Shown: in pieces, positions 36,681 through 44,904 of the stretch
How positions within the stretch are numbered: the first letter of the stretch is position 1
Layout of the letters: the number at the start of each line of letters is the position of its first letter
Assembly (NCBI RefSeq): GCF_011801125.1
Contig: NZ_CP046171.1
Span: 6,634,001 to 6,698,000 of the forward strand
From: Nocardia brasiliensis
GTDB lineage: Bacteria; Actinomycetota; Actinomycetes; Mycobacteriales; Mycobacteriaceae
Length of the DNA stretch: 64,000 nucleotides
Direction of reading: 5' to 3'
Program-made: the position numbers and the translations under genes
The notes under the pieces: generated by a model
What the model saw: only the letters and a program-made list of their open reading frames with translations
The model's database searches: none
What the model was told of the DNA's origin: nothing

Positions 36681-37610
36681 TCACGGCAGCACCAGGACTG
36701 CGAGCACCGGGCGATGATCCGAGCCGGGAAGGTCGAGAACGCGCAGGTCGCGGACCCCGAAACGGCGGTCGGCGAGCACCCGATCCAACGTGACCGCCGG
36801 AATGAGGTCACCGTCGTAAGGTCCCCAGGTGCCGACCAGACCCTTGCCCCGCACAAGGGCCGCGTCCCGATAGCCGGAGTTCAGTAGGTCGCGCATCACC
36901 GAATGGTCGAGGGTGGCGTTGAAATCGCCGGCCAGAATGCGCAGCGGACCGTCGGGGGTGGCCCGCTGCTGGCGGCGAAAGCTCTCCCGCCACGGCTCGA
37001 TCGCCGCACTACTCGACGGCGCCGCAGGATGCGCCGATTCGACGAATACGCCGTAGTCGGTAAGTTCCGCTATGGCCTGGGTGAATCCCCACGGATTCTT
37101 TCGGACGCCCGCGTCCCGCAAGGGGATTCGCGCGAACACACCCGATCCGCCGACACCCGCCGCGGGATAGCTCACGCGGTGCGGAAAGTACGGCGCGAAC
37201 GCGGCGGCGAACTCCGGGGTCAGCTCTTGCACCGCGACAACGTCCGCGTCCCTGGCCAATTCCGCCAGCCGAGCCGGATCCACGCGCCCCATCAGCACAT
37301 TCACCGACATGACGCGCAGTTCCGGACCGCGCGCGCCCCGCATCGCGTCGCCGTCCTCGAGCCACCGCGGCACCACGCAGGCGGCCAACGCGATGACGAC
37401 CACGGCCGCGACCAATGCCGGATACCGTTGCCGCAGCAGCACGGTCCACAGCAGCGGCAGCACCGACAACGCCGCCACATAGGGCGTGAAAGCGATAAGC
37501 TGCGCCATCGGATACCACGAGTCGAACCCGCCGATCCGCACCACCACCCAGGCCGCACCAGGGAGAGCCGCACCCCACGCCGCAAACGCTTTCCATCGCA
37601 CCGCCCACAC
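36681..37610 (-). CDS. Membrane-anchored endonuclease/exonuclease/phosphatase family protein
   Basis: A 309-residue protein with three N-terminal membrane helices (to about residue 85), then an EEP-fold hydrolase domain. Family motifs are MSVNVLMGRVD (Asn of the metal site), AVQELTPEF (metal-binding Glu), AGDFNATLDH (Asp/Asn pair) and GSDHRPVLAVL (catalytic His and Asp). This topology places the catalytic domain outside the membrane, as in the VanX-unrelated YafD-like proteins of actinobacteria. The substrate (nucleic acid, phospholipid or phosphoinositide) cannot be told. The start is GTG 37610. Confidence 0.85.
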   Translation of the reverse strand: MWAVRWKAFAAWGAALPGAAWVVVRIGGFDSWYPMAQLIAFTPYVAALSVLPLLWTVLLRQRYPALVAAVVVIALAACVVPRWLEDGDAMRGARGPELRVMSVNVLMGRVDPARLAELARDADVVAVQELTPEFAAAFAPYFPHRVSYPAAGVGGSGVFARIPLRDAGVRKNPWGFTQAIAELTDYGVFVESAHPAAPSSSAAIEPWRESFRRQQRATPDGPLRILAGDFNATLDHSVMRDLLNSGYRDAALVRGKGLVGTWGPYDGDLIPAVTLDRVLADRRFGVRDLRVLDLPGSDHRPVLAVLVLP

Positions 37611-37669
37611 AGTAGACGGGGGTATGTGCGCAGTTGTGTTCGATTTGTGGGGATTTCGTGTCGATTCCG

Positions 37670-38845
37670 TCAGTTCGCGGCGCAGAGGGCCGCGTCGACT
37701 ACCTTCATGACGTCCGCAGTGGGTTGCGCGGTCTCGGGCACCTGGTTGACACTCACCGTCACCGCCCGTCCGTCGGCGGTGACGCCGCCGCGGGTTTCGA
37801 AACCGTCGATGTCACCGCCGTGGCCCCAACTGTCCTTGCCACATGGCAAGCGGCGGTACATCAAGCCGAGCCCATAGCCCGCCGGGGGTCCGGAAACCGG
37901 CAGCGGCACAGTCTGTTTCATCTCAGACAACTGGTCAGGTGACAACAGCTCGCCGCGCATCAGCGCGGTGAAGAACCGGTTGAGATCCGCGCCGGTCGAC
38001 ACCATCGCCCCCGCCGCACCGGCGGCCGTCACGTTCTGGCGCGTGTAATCGACCCGCGCATCACCGAGCACGGCGTAGCCCACCGGATGCGGACCGCGGA
38101 TATCGGTCTCCTCGGCGTCCGGATAGTAGGTATCACGTAGTCCGAGCGGTTCGATGATGCGGCGGGCGATCTCCCCGCCGAGCGACCCACCGGTGACCTG
38201 CTCGACCAGCAGGCCCGCGATGGCGTAATTGGTGTTGGAGTACGCCCATTGCGCGCCCGGTTCGAAATCCGCAGGCAGGGTCAACACGTCACGGACCACC
38301 GCATGGATGTCCGTGATCCCCCAGCGCACCCGATCGGCATGCATATCGACCTGCCTGGGCTTCGCCTCGGACCCGAACTCGGCGGCATACTCCGGCAGCC
38401 CGCTGGTGTGCTGCAACAGATTTCGCACGGTGATCCGGTTGCCGTCGATCCCAGGCCCGTGCACCAGCCCGGGAAGATACCGCTCAACCGGCGCGTCCAA
38501 CTCGACCTTGCCCTCGGCCACCAGCTGCAGCACGACCGTGGCCACGAACGGCTTGGTATTGCTGCCGATCCGCACCCGCGCGTCATCGGCGATCGGGGTC
38601 CCGCGCTCGATATCCCCCAGTCCGGCATGCGCGGTCCATACCTGGCCCCGCTCGGTGACCACCACTTGCGCCCCGGGCAGGTGATCCTCAGCGATCAACC
38701 GGTCCAACCCCGCCACGACCTCGGCCTGCCCCGCCGCACCGAATACCGTTGCGTCCCCGAAACTCTCCGTCGAGGCACACCCCGTCACCAATACCCCCGT
38801 AAGCACCACTACTGCCGATAGCCGACGACAAACCCTGTTACGCAA
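37670..38845 (-). CDS. Lipidated serine hydrolase, beta-lactamase/D-Ala-D-Ala carboxypeptidase family
   Basis: A class C beta-lactamase-fold hydrolase of about 391 residues. The signal helix ends in the lipobox VLVTGC, then the domain with SxxK in RIGSNTKPF, the Tyr motif WAYSNTNYAIAG, and HxG in WGHGGDIDGF. All three catalytic motifs are intact. Members act as peptidoglycan carboxypeptidases, esterases or beta-lactamases, which sequence cannot separate. TTG 38845 has a GGAAGGGA element upstream and gives a compact lipoprotein signal; GTG 38863 and a still longer frame are possible. Confidence 0.85.
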   Translation of the reverse strand: MRNRVCRRLSAVVVLTGVLVTGCASTESFGDATVFGAAGQAEVVAGLDRLIAEDHLPGAQVVVTERGQVWTAHAGLGDIERGTPIADDARVRIGSNTKPFVATVVLQLVAEGKVELDAPVERYLPGLVHGPGIDGNRITVRNLLQHTSGLPEYAAEFGSEAKPRQVDMHADRVRWGITDIHAVVRDVLTLPADFEPGAQWAYSNTNYAIAGLLVEQVTGGSLGGEIARRIIEPLGLRDTYYPDAEETDIRGPHPVGYAVLGDARVDYTRQNVTAAGAAGAMVSTGADLNRFFTALMRGELLSPDQLSEMKQTVPLPVSGPPAGYGLGLMYRRLPCGKDSWGHGGDIDGFETRGGVTADGRAVTVSVNQVPETAQPTADVMKVVDAALCAAN

Positions 38846-39029
38846 CCGATTCCCTTCCCACACCGCAGCCACGCTACGGACCGCACCAACCCCTTCCCAT
38901 CCAGTGAGCCCCCGTCTTTCCGGTAGTGCTGGCCCCACCACCCGGCAGTTGTCGCCCGACCTCCGACCCACCCGGCACGATCACGGCTTGGAGTCCAGTC
39001 AGCGCACCGAGGCACCCCTCGCGGCCGGC

Positions 39030-39306
39030 GAGTACGACACGTTCGATGTCTCCGGCTTTCGCGATATCTTCGATAAATCCCCGAGCTGTAATTGCCGAGC
39101 GGCTATCGAATTCGCCTCCCCACTCCGGCCGGCTACGCCGCTCTGAAGTTGCAGGCTTGGTGCAACCGCTCCGCAAACAGCGAATACCAGGATGCCGCCG
39201 ACCTCACGTCCGCGTGCGGCGGTACCAGCTATTCGGTCACGACTCTACGAACCCGCGACAGGACGAGCCGACCCGCTGATCCGCGCCGACATGGATGCGG
39301 ACTTGA
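39030..39306 (+). pseudogene. Frameshifted remnant of a nucleotidyltransferase-like (AbiEii-type) gene
   Basis: Pieces of one protein family appear in all three forward frames in the right order. They are YDTFDVSGFRDIFDKS (about 39030-39080), then TPAGYAALKLQAWCNRS and EYQDAADL (about 39115-39205), then RLYEPATG...LIRADMDADL (about 39240-39306). The middle piece strongly recalls nucleotidyltransferase proteins related to AbiEii toxins. At least two frameshifts and loss of the 5' half make it non-functional. The family call is from memory of the motif, and a search should settle it. Confidence 0.5.
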
Positions 39307-39331
39307 CCTCTTCCCTGTCAACACGGTCGAC

Positions 39332-39556
39332 GCCTACGACTTCGCGATCGTCGACCTACCGGCGATCGACAAGGCGGCCACCGTGGTGCACCGCGGCAGC
39401 ATGCAACAGGCGCTGGAACCGTGGCAGGCGCTCGGCCGCTGGATCGACGAAAACGGTTATCGCACTGTAGGCCCCAGCCGCGAGGTCGCGCTCGTCTACA
39501 CCGAGGACGAAAGCGGCTGGGTGACCGAACTCCAGGAGCCGATCGTCGCGAAGTAG
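39332..39556 (+). pseudogene. Truncated GyrI-like effector-binding domain (MerR/AraC-type regulator remnant)
   Basis: The last 74 codons of an open frame read as the C-terminal part of a GyrI-like small-molecule-binding domain: AYDFAIVDLPAIDKAATVVH, then ALEPWQALGRWIDENGYRTVG and a final VALVYTEDESGWVTELQEPI. No DNA-binding domain precedes it; the upstream sequence in the same frame belongs to a different decayed gene. It is therefore a leftover 3' end rather than a working regulator, unless an unseen internal start yields a stand-alone domain. A 28-bp perfect inverted repeat begins four bases after its stop. Confidence 0.6.
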
Positions 39557-39559
39557 CGC

Positions 39560-39632
39560 GACCAAGATCAGGGGGAACTGGTGGCGGGCGGCTCTCGGGC
39601 GATGCCGCCACCAGTTCCCCCTGATCTTGGTC
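39560..39632. repeat. 28-bp perfect inverted repeat
   Basis: The arms 39560-39587 (beginning GACCAAGATCAGGGGGAA) and 39605-39632 are exact complements around a 17-base loop. It is the longest perfect palindrome in the window and directly follows a decayed gene. It would act as a terminator, but the length and perfection also fit a dispersed palindromic element. Confidence 0.8.
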
Positions 39633-39823
39633 AGATCCGCCCCGCGACTCCTTCGCTCGCAGATAGCCACTGACCTTGGGCTAGTCCATAGCCTGCCGCA
39701 GATAGGTGCGCATGTCGGGTGGGCCTCCGCGCCTCGGTTTTGTCCGCCCATGTCACCGCCACGAGTAACGAACCCGATTCGGCTGCGATGTGATCCAGAC
39801 AACACCGATTCAGGAGGTTCGGA

Positions 39824-40141
39824 ATGTTAACTGTGAAGCGACTCGCGGCGGGGGCCGCCGTTGCCACCGCCACAGCGGCCACTGTCCTCGCCGGTGGCGG
39901 CGTGGCCCAGGCCGACGTGCCGGTGTGGGAGGCCAACTGCCACGTCTACAACATCTTCAACACCGGCGGCATGGCCAACTGTGAGCTGCCGACCTGGCAC
40001 CAGGTGAAGCTCACCTGCGTAGCCTGGCCCGTCCCCTTCACTTACTGGAAGTACGGCCCCATCCAATACGGCCAAAACCAGTCCTGGGCCAGCTGCGACT
40101 CCTTCAACGCCCTGGTAAAAGTCGAGGTGATCCAGGCCTAG
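39824..40141 (+). CDS. Small secreted Cys/Trp-rich protein
   Basis: A 105-residue protein with a Sec signal peptide (RLAAGAAVATATAATVLAGG...AQA, cleavage near residue 30) and a 75-residue mature domain with four cysteines (EANCHVY, MANCELP, KLTCVAW, WASCDSF) that can form two disulfides, plus many aromatic residues. AGGAGG six bases upstream makes ATG 39824 secure. No family recognised; such small exported proteins are common and uncharacterised in Nocardia and Mycobacterium. Confidence 0.78.
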   Translation: MLTVKRLAAGAAVATATAATVLAGGGVAQADVPVWEANCHVYNIFNTGGMANCELPTWHQVKLTCVAWPVPFTYWKYGPIQYGQNQSWASCDSFNALVKVEVIQA

Positions 40142-40560
40142 AGGTGCTCGACTCGAACTTCGGAGCCGAATACCTCTGCGCTTTCCCCGGCAACCCGACT
40201 GCGGCAGGTCCCGCCCCGTTGCCCCGCACCCGGCCGGATCTCCCGAGCCCGAGCGCGTGCTCGCGACGAGTCGAGTTCGCACAGCGGGGCGCGGCAGGTT
40301 GGCTGCCCGAACCCTGGCCGGGCCCTTGGAGATCGACCGTCAGTCGGCGGTGAGGTCCCCTTACCTCACCGCGTCAAACATAATGACAACCACTTGTCCT
40401 CAGTCACGCCAAAACCCCTCTCGGAAAACAGATTCCGTCAGCTCGGGAAGGGTTCGTCAGCAACAATCGGACAGTCCGCAGCAGCTCCGCGAGTGGATCA
40501 CACCGTGTCACCATTGTCGGTGATGCCCGGTTCCGGGCACGAAACCGACCGAGGAGCAGC
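40142..40560. promoter_or_regulatory. Intergenic region upstream of the GroEL-apical gene, with hairpins
   Basis: About 420 bases without a gene. GCGGTGAGGT (40347-40356) pairs with ACCTCACCGC (40363-40372); nearer the next gene, TCACC/GGTGA (40508-40523) and TGCCCGG/CCGGGCA (40524-40539) form small palindromes 22-53 bases before the start. No CIRCE (TTAGCACTC-N9-GAGTGCTAA) is present. None of the forward frames encodes the missing N-terminal part of GroEL. Confidence 0.5.
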
Positions 40561-41142
40561 ATGGGCACCTACCGCTTCGATCGCGGCTATGCCAGCCCGT
40601 ACTTCATCAACGACCAGGAGTCCAACTCCGCGATCCTGGAGGAACCGCTCATCCTGTTGGCCGAGGACACCCTCGCAACCCATGCGGATGTCCTCTCGAT
40701 CCTGGACTCCGTGGCGAAGACTGGCCGTTCGCTGCTGATCATCGCCCATGACACGGAAGGACCGGCCATGGAAATGGTGGTCATCAACAACTCCAGGCGT
40801 ACTGTCAAGGCGGCGGTCGTCAAGGCGCCCGGCCTCGGCGACCACCAGGCTCACTACCTCGCAGACCTCGCGGCCGTCACCGGCGCACATCTCATCAGCA
40901 AGTACTACGACCTGCCCGCGGCGAAGGCAACCCTCGACCACCTCGGCTCAGCCCAGCGAGTGACTGTCACCAAGAACCAAACCACGATCCTGGACGGCGC
41001 AGGCAACCCTGACCGCATCAATCAGCGGATCAAAGAGACAACAGCGATCATGGACGTAGTCACCGACGACGTCGACAAGCAGCTCCTGCAAGAACGCCTG
41101 GACCAGCTGATCTCCGCAGCCCAAACCCCCACCACGACCTGA
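40561..41142 (+). CDS. Free-standing GroEL apical-domain protein (natural 'minichaperone' candidate)
   Basis: A 193-residue protein homologous to GroEL residues about 190-382 only. Against E. coli GroEL from memory, the alignment runs without gaps at a constant offset of 189: RGYASPYFIN gives Y10, S12, Y14, F15 (GroEL Y199, S201, Y203, F204), L45 and L48 (L234, L237), M70, V74, I75 (L259, V263, V264), VVKAPGLGD (VKAPGFGD), TTILDGAG, and LLQERLDQL at the end. All substrate-groove positions stay hydrophobic. Equatorial ATPase and ring-contact regions are absent. GGAG lies five bases before the ATG. It converges with ychF. It is either a working apical-domain protein or a remnant; the clean frame and exact domain limits favour the former. 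Confidence 0.8.
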   Translation: MGTYRFDRGYASPYFINDQESNSAILEEPLILLAEDTLATHADVLSILDSVAKTGRSLLIIAHDTEGPAMEMVVINNSRRTVKAAVVKAPGLGDHQAHYLADLAAVTGAHLISKYYDLPAAKATLDHLGSAQRVTVTKNQTTILDGAGNPDRINQRIKETTAIMDVVTDDVDKQLLQERLDQLISAAQTPTTT

Positions 41143-41171
41143 GCCCCGCCGAAAGCGGAAGCGGCGAAAAG

Positions 41172-42251
41172 CTATACGTTGAACCTGAATTCGACGACGT
41201 CGCCATCGTTCATGACGTAGTCCTTGCCTTCCATGCGGACCTTGCCCGCGGATTTGGCGGCGGACATGGAGCCGGCTTCGACCAGGTCGGTGAAGGCTAC
41301 TACTTCGGCTTTGATGAAGCCGCGTTCGAAGTCGGTGTGGATGACGCCTGCGGCCTTGGGGGCGGTGTCGCCCTGGTGGATTGTCCAGGCGCGGGCCTCT
41401 TTCGGGCCTGCGGTGAGGTAGGTCTGCAGGCCGAGGGTGTGGAAGCCGGCGCGGGCGAGGGCGTGCAGGCCGGGCTCGGTCTGGCCGATGGATTCGAGGA
41501 GTTCGAGGGCGGACTCGTCGTCGAGCTCGAGCAGTTCGGCTTCCACCTTGGCGTCGAGGAAGACCGCATCCGCCGGTGCGACAGCGGCTTTCAGCTCGGC
41601 GACCTTCGCCTCGTCGGTCAGCACCGCCTCGTCGGCGTTGAAGACGTAGAGGAACGGCTTGGTGGTGAGCAGCGAAAGCTCTTTGAGCAGTTCGGTATCC
41701 ACCTTGTTGCCCGCGGCGAACAGGGTGGTGCCCTCGTTCAGGATCTCCTGCGCGGCCTTGGCGGCGTCGGCGATCGGCTTGCGATCCTTCTTGATCTTGG
41801 CTTCTTTTTCGAAGCGCGGGACCGCCTTCTCCAGGGTCTGCAGATCGGCGAGGATCAGCTCGGTCTCGATCACCTCGATGTCGGCGGTGGGATCGACGCG
41901 GCCGTCGACGTGCACCACGTCGTCGTCGGCGAACACCCGCACGACCTGGCAGATGGCGTCGGCTTCGCGGATGTTGGCGAGGAATTTGTTGCCGAGCCCG
42001 GCACCCTCGGAGGCGCCCTTCACGATGCCCGCGATGTCGACGAACGACACGACGGCGGGCACGATGCGCTCGGAACCGAAGATCTCGGCGAGCTTGTTCA
42101 GCCGCGGATCGGGCAGCGGCACCACGCCGACGTTCGGCTCGATGGTCGCGAACGGATAGTTCGCGGCGAGCACGTCGTTCTTGGTCAGCGCGTTGAAGAG
42201 CGTCGACTTTCCGACGTTGGGCAGGCCGACGATTCCGAGGGTGAGACTCAC
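41172..42251 (-). CDS. ychF: Redox-regulated ATPase YchF (Obg-family)
   Basis: A 359-residue P-loop protein of the TRAFAC/Obg group that hydrolyses ATP rather than GTP and binds ribosomes. G1 is GLPNVGKST at the N-terminus and G3 is DIAGIVKGASEGAGLG. The G4 position reads FNADE (NxxE rather than NKxD), the feature that gives ATP preference. A coiled-coil region (near residues 130-200) and a C-terminal TGS domain ending GDVVEFRFNV are present. The start is GTG 42251. Conserved with ispH and xseA in mycobacteria (Rv1112). Confidence 0.96.
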   Translation of the reverse strand: MSLTLGIVGLPNVGKSTLFNALTKNDVLAANYPFATIEPNVGVVPLPDPRLNKLAEIFGSERIVPAVVSFVDIAGIVKGASEGAGLGNKFLANIREADAICQVVRVFADDDVVHVDGRVDPTADIEVIETELILADLQTLEKAVPRFEKEAKIKKDRKPIADAAKAAQEILNEGTTLFAAGNKVDTELLKELSLLTTKPFLYVFNADEAVLTDEAKVAELKAAVAPADAVFLDAKVEAELLELDDESALELLESIGQTEPGLHALARAGFHTLGLQTYLTAGPKEARAWTIHQGDTAPKAAGVIHTDFERGFIKAEVVAFTDLVEAGSMSAAKSAGKVRMEGKDYVMNDGDVVEFRFNV

Positions 42252-42309
42252 GAGATCAAGAGTCTACGCGCCAGACCCGCTCCTACCTGCACCGGCCGTC
42301 TTCCCCGAC

Positions 42310-42341
42310 TTCCCGCACCCGAACAGCACCGGGTGCGGGAA
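42310..42341 (-). terminator. 12-bp hairpin terminator after the oxidoreductase gene
   Basis: TTCCCGCACCCG (42310-42321) is exactly complementary to CGGGTGCGGGAA (42330-42341), eight-base loop. It starts 14 bases beyond the stop of the minus-strand oxidoreductase and ends before ychF. Confidence 0.65.
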
Positions 42342-42354
42342 ATCAGGGACCCGG

Positions 42355-43278
42355 TCAGGGCACGAGCACGACCTTGCCGAGGTTGGCGCGCCCCTCGATC
42401 ACCCGGTGCGCCGCGACGGCGTCCTCGAGCGCGAACTCGGCGTGCACGACGGGCCGCAGCAGGCCGGAGGCGAGGAACTGCCACAGTTCCTGCCGCCAGT
42501 GGTCGTACAGGTCGGGCTGATCCTGCGCGATCCGCGCCATCTGGAACCCGATCACCGATTTGGCCCCCACGAGCAGGTCGTAGGCCTCGATGGTGCCGCC
42601 GCCGGAGCTGTAGGCGACCAGTCGGCCGCCGGGCGCGACGGCCGCGATGGCGGGCCCGAGCAGATCGCCGCCGACCGCGTCGAGCGCGTAGTCGACGGGC
42701 GCACCCCACGATTCCCGGCCGTAGTCGACAACCTCGTCGGCACCGAGATCGCGCACGAACTCGGCCTTGGCGAGATCGGAGACCGCGCCGACCACCCGCG
42801 ACGCCCCACGCAGGCGGGCCAGCTGCACGGCGAGGTGGCCGACGCCGCTGGCCGCCGCGGTGATCAACGCCGACTCGCCGTCCTTGGGTTGCGCGGCGTC
42901 GAGTGCGCCGAGCGCGACCAATCCGCTGCGCACCAGCGCGACCGCGTCGACCGCGGACCCGCCGTCGGGGATGGGCGACGCCATGGCCGCCGAGAGCAGC
43001 GCATAGTCGGCGTATCCGTGCCCGAACACCAGGCCGGTCACGCGATAGCCGGGCTGATAGCCGGTGACGCCGTCACCGACGGCGACCACCTCACCGGCGA
43101 TCTCGCCGCCGAGCGCGATCGGCTCGCGCTGCTCGCGCACCTTCCGCACCACCGGCAGCGTCACGCCGATCGCCTCGACCCGCACCAGCAATTCGCCAGG
43201 ACCCGGCGTCGGCACCTCGACCGCCACGACCTCGAGCACTTCCGGACCACCGCTGCGCTCGTACTGGACCCGACGCAT
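42355..43278 (-). CDS. Zinc-binding dehydrogenase / quinone oxidoreductase family protein
   Basis: A 307-residue medium-chain dehydrogenase/reductase of the quinone-oxidoreductase branch. N-terminal GroES-like domain (PGPGELLVRVEAIGV, ALGGEIAGEVVAVGDGV) and a Rossmann domain with ALITAAASGVGHLAVQLARL; no structural zinc cysteines are present, as is usual in this branch. It would reduce quinones or enones with NADPH. ATG 43278 follows GGAGG and gives the normal length. It is divergent from an AraC-type regulator, which may control it. Confidence 0.88.
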   Translation of the reverse strand: MRRVQYERSGGPEVLEVVAVEVPTPGPGELLVRVEAIGVTLPVVRKVREQREPIALGGEIAGEVVAVGDGVTGYQPGYRVTGLVFGHGYADYALLSAAMASPIPDGGSAVDAVALVRSGLVALGALDAAQPKDGESALITAAASGVGHLAVQLARLRGASRVVGAVSDLAKAEFVRDLGADEVVDYGRESWGAPVDYALDAVGGDLLGPAIAAVAPGGRLVAYSSGGGTIEAYDLLVGAKSVIGFQMARIAQDQPDLYDHWRQELWQFLASGLLRPVVHAEFALEDAVAAHRVIEGRANLGKVVLVP

Positions 43279-43440
43279 CACACCTCCACAACTCATCAGA
43301 AGTGGCCACGGTAACCGCACATCACCCTCGATCCACACCCCCGAGTGCGACATCTCACCGGCGGACCGCGGCGGCGGTGATGCGCCGTACCCGCTGCACA
43401 GCACCTTGCGCCAGGGCCGTCGCGGAGTAGCGTGACCAGC

Positions 43441-44274
43441 ATGGAGCCGAGCGCCGAGCGGGTGACGGCCCGGCCGGCGCCGGTGCTCGCGCCGTTCATC
43501 GACCACTATGTCGGCTACCGAATCGTGGGGTATCCGGCGGGCCTGCATCGCGGCCTGCCGTCGGCGCACATGACGTTCATCGTCAGCATCGGTCCGACCA
43601 TCGACGTTGTCGCACAGACCGATCCGCGCCAGTCACCGCAGGACTATCGATGCACCCTCGGCGGCTTGCAGGCCAGTTCGGCGCTCATCTCCCACACCGG
43701 TGATCAGGAGGGGGTCATGGTCGCGTTGACCCCGCTGGGCAGCCGGGCACTGTTCGGGACGCCCGCGGCGGAGCTGTGGGATGTCTCGGTGGAGTTGGCC
43801 GATGTGGTGGGGCCGGTCGGCATGGAGCTCTGGGAGCGGTTACAAGGCCCGGCCACCTGGGCGGAACGCTTCGCGATCTGCGACCGGATCCTCAGCCGCA
43901 TCGCGGCCCCGGATCGACTGGTCGGACCGGAGCTGACCTGGGCGTGGCGCAGTGTGGTCGGGTCGGGCGGCGCGGTGACCGTCGGCGCGCTGGCGGACGA
44001 GATCGGCTGGAGCAGACAGCATTTGGCGCGTCGCTTCGGCGCCGAGTTCGGCCTGAGTCCCAAGCTGGCGGCCCGGATCGCCCGATTCGAGCGGGCCCGC
44101 CGGATGCTGCAGCACACCCCCTCGCACATCTCCATCGCCCAGGTGGCGGCCGCCTGCGGCTACTACGACCAGGCCCATCTGAACCGCGACTTCGCCGAAC
44201 TCGCGGGCGCCAGCCCGACGACCTGGCTGGCGGACGAGGCCACCTCCGGCCAAACCAGGACGAGATCCAAATAG
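43441..44274 (+). CDS. AraC family transcriptional regulator
   Basis: A 277-residue regulator. The N-terminal 165 residues are a sensor region of the DUF6597-like type (FIDHYVGYRIVGYPAGLHRGLPS). The C-terminal 100 residues hold the double helix-turn-helix: ADEIGWSRQHLARRFGAEFG and the signature IAQVAAACGYYDQAHLNRDFAE. It lies divergent from the oxidoreductase and upstream of a VOC gene; either may be its target. ATG 43441 is preferred to GTG 43432. Confidence 0.9.
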   Translation: MEPSAERVTARPAPVLAPFIDHYVGYRIVGYPAGLHRGLPSAHMTFIVSIGPTIDVVAQTDPRQSPQDYRCTLGGLQASSALISHTGDQEGVMVALTPLGSRALFGTPAAELWDVSVELADVVGPVGMELWERLQGPATWAERFAICDRILSRIAAPDRLVGPELTWAWRSVVGSGGAVTVGALADEIGWSRQHLARRFGAEFGLSPKLAARIARFERARRMLQHTPSHISIAQVAAACGYYDQAHLNRDFAELAGASPTTWLADEATSGQTRTRSK

Positions 44275-44430
44275 GGCGAAACTACCGCTCCCACACCAAC
44301 ATATCGCCGCGGGTGACCGGCCGTGCGCCCAGCGAGACGATGGGTGATCCGCGATGTCGGCCACAGCCCGGGCGGCGGAGGGGTTACATCTGTCCAAGAC
44401 GGGGCGGGGGTTGGGGGTGAGGGTGTGGGT

Positions 44431-44853
44431 ATGACGAATCCAGCGAAAATCGATGCGAACACACGGACCGCTGTTTGGCCGACGTTGACCTTCACGGACT
44501 GCCGGGCTATGGCTGCTTTTCTTGCCGAGGCGTTCGGCTTCGAGGAGACCGCTATGTATGCCCGTGCGGACGATCCCTCGGTGATCGAGCACGGGGAGAT
44601 GCGGTGGCCGCTCGGCGGCGGGATCATGTTCGGCAGCTCGTGTAAGGACGCGGGCGTGTTCGGGCAGCGTCCGCCGGGCAACGACTCGACCTATGTGGTG
44701 TGTGAAGACCCTGACGCGTTGTTCGAGCGTGCCTCGGCGGCCGGGGCCGAGGTGATCCGCGGCCTCCAGGACGAGAGTTACGGCTCGCGCGGCTTCGTGG
44801 TCCGTGACCCCGAAGGCAACCTGTGGAGCTTCGGCACCTACTGGGGCGAATAG
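44431..44853 (+). CDS. VOC family protein (glyoxalase/bleomycin-resistance-like)
   Basis: A 140-residue vicinal-oxygen-chelate protein with two beta-alpha-beta-beta-beta modules: TAVWPTLTFTDCRAMAAFL at the N-terminus and FVVRDPEGNLWSFGTYWGE at the C-terminus. Metal ligands are partly visible (the His in IEHGEMRW and the C-terminal Asp/Glu positions), so enzyme or resistance-binding roles are both open. ATG 44431 gives the standard length. A strong hairpin follows. Confidence 0.85.
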   Translation: MTNPAKIDANTRTAVWPTLTFTDCRAMAAFLAEAFGFEETAMYARADDPSVIEHGEMRWPLGGGIMFGSSCKDAGVFGQRPPGNDSTYVVCEDPDALFERASAAGAEVIRGLQDESYGSRGFVVRDPEGNLWSFGTYWGE

Positions 44854-44865
44854 TCTCAGCGGTCT

Positions 44866-44903
44866 CGAACGGCCCGGCGACCGGTGCGGGCCCGGGCCGT
44901 TCG
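44866..44903. terminator. Bidirectional 12-bp hairpin between VOC and usp genes
   Basis: CGAACGGCCCGG (44866-44877) is exactly complementary to CCGGGCCGTTCG (44892-44903). It fills the gap between two converging stops, ending two bases before the permease stop codon. There is no U-tract. Confidence 0.72.
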
Positions 44904-44904
44904 C

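Noticed and set aside
38874..39176. 100-codon minus-strand frame overlapping the pseudogene patch
   Set aside because: The forward-strand fragments show recognisable family motifs; the minus frame does not.
40142..40560. Possible missing N-terminal half of GroEL upstream of the apical-domain gene
   Set aside because: No frame here shows the equatorial motifs (such as GDGTTT) or any GroEL-like residues, so the gene is not a simple frameshifted groEL.
42181..43314. 377-codon plus-strand frame opposite the oxidoreductase
   Set aside because: Shadow frame with His/Arg/Asp-rich composition and no domain.
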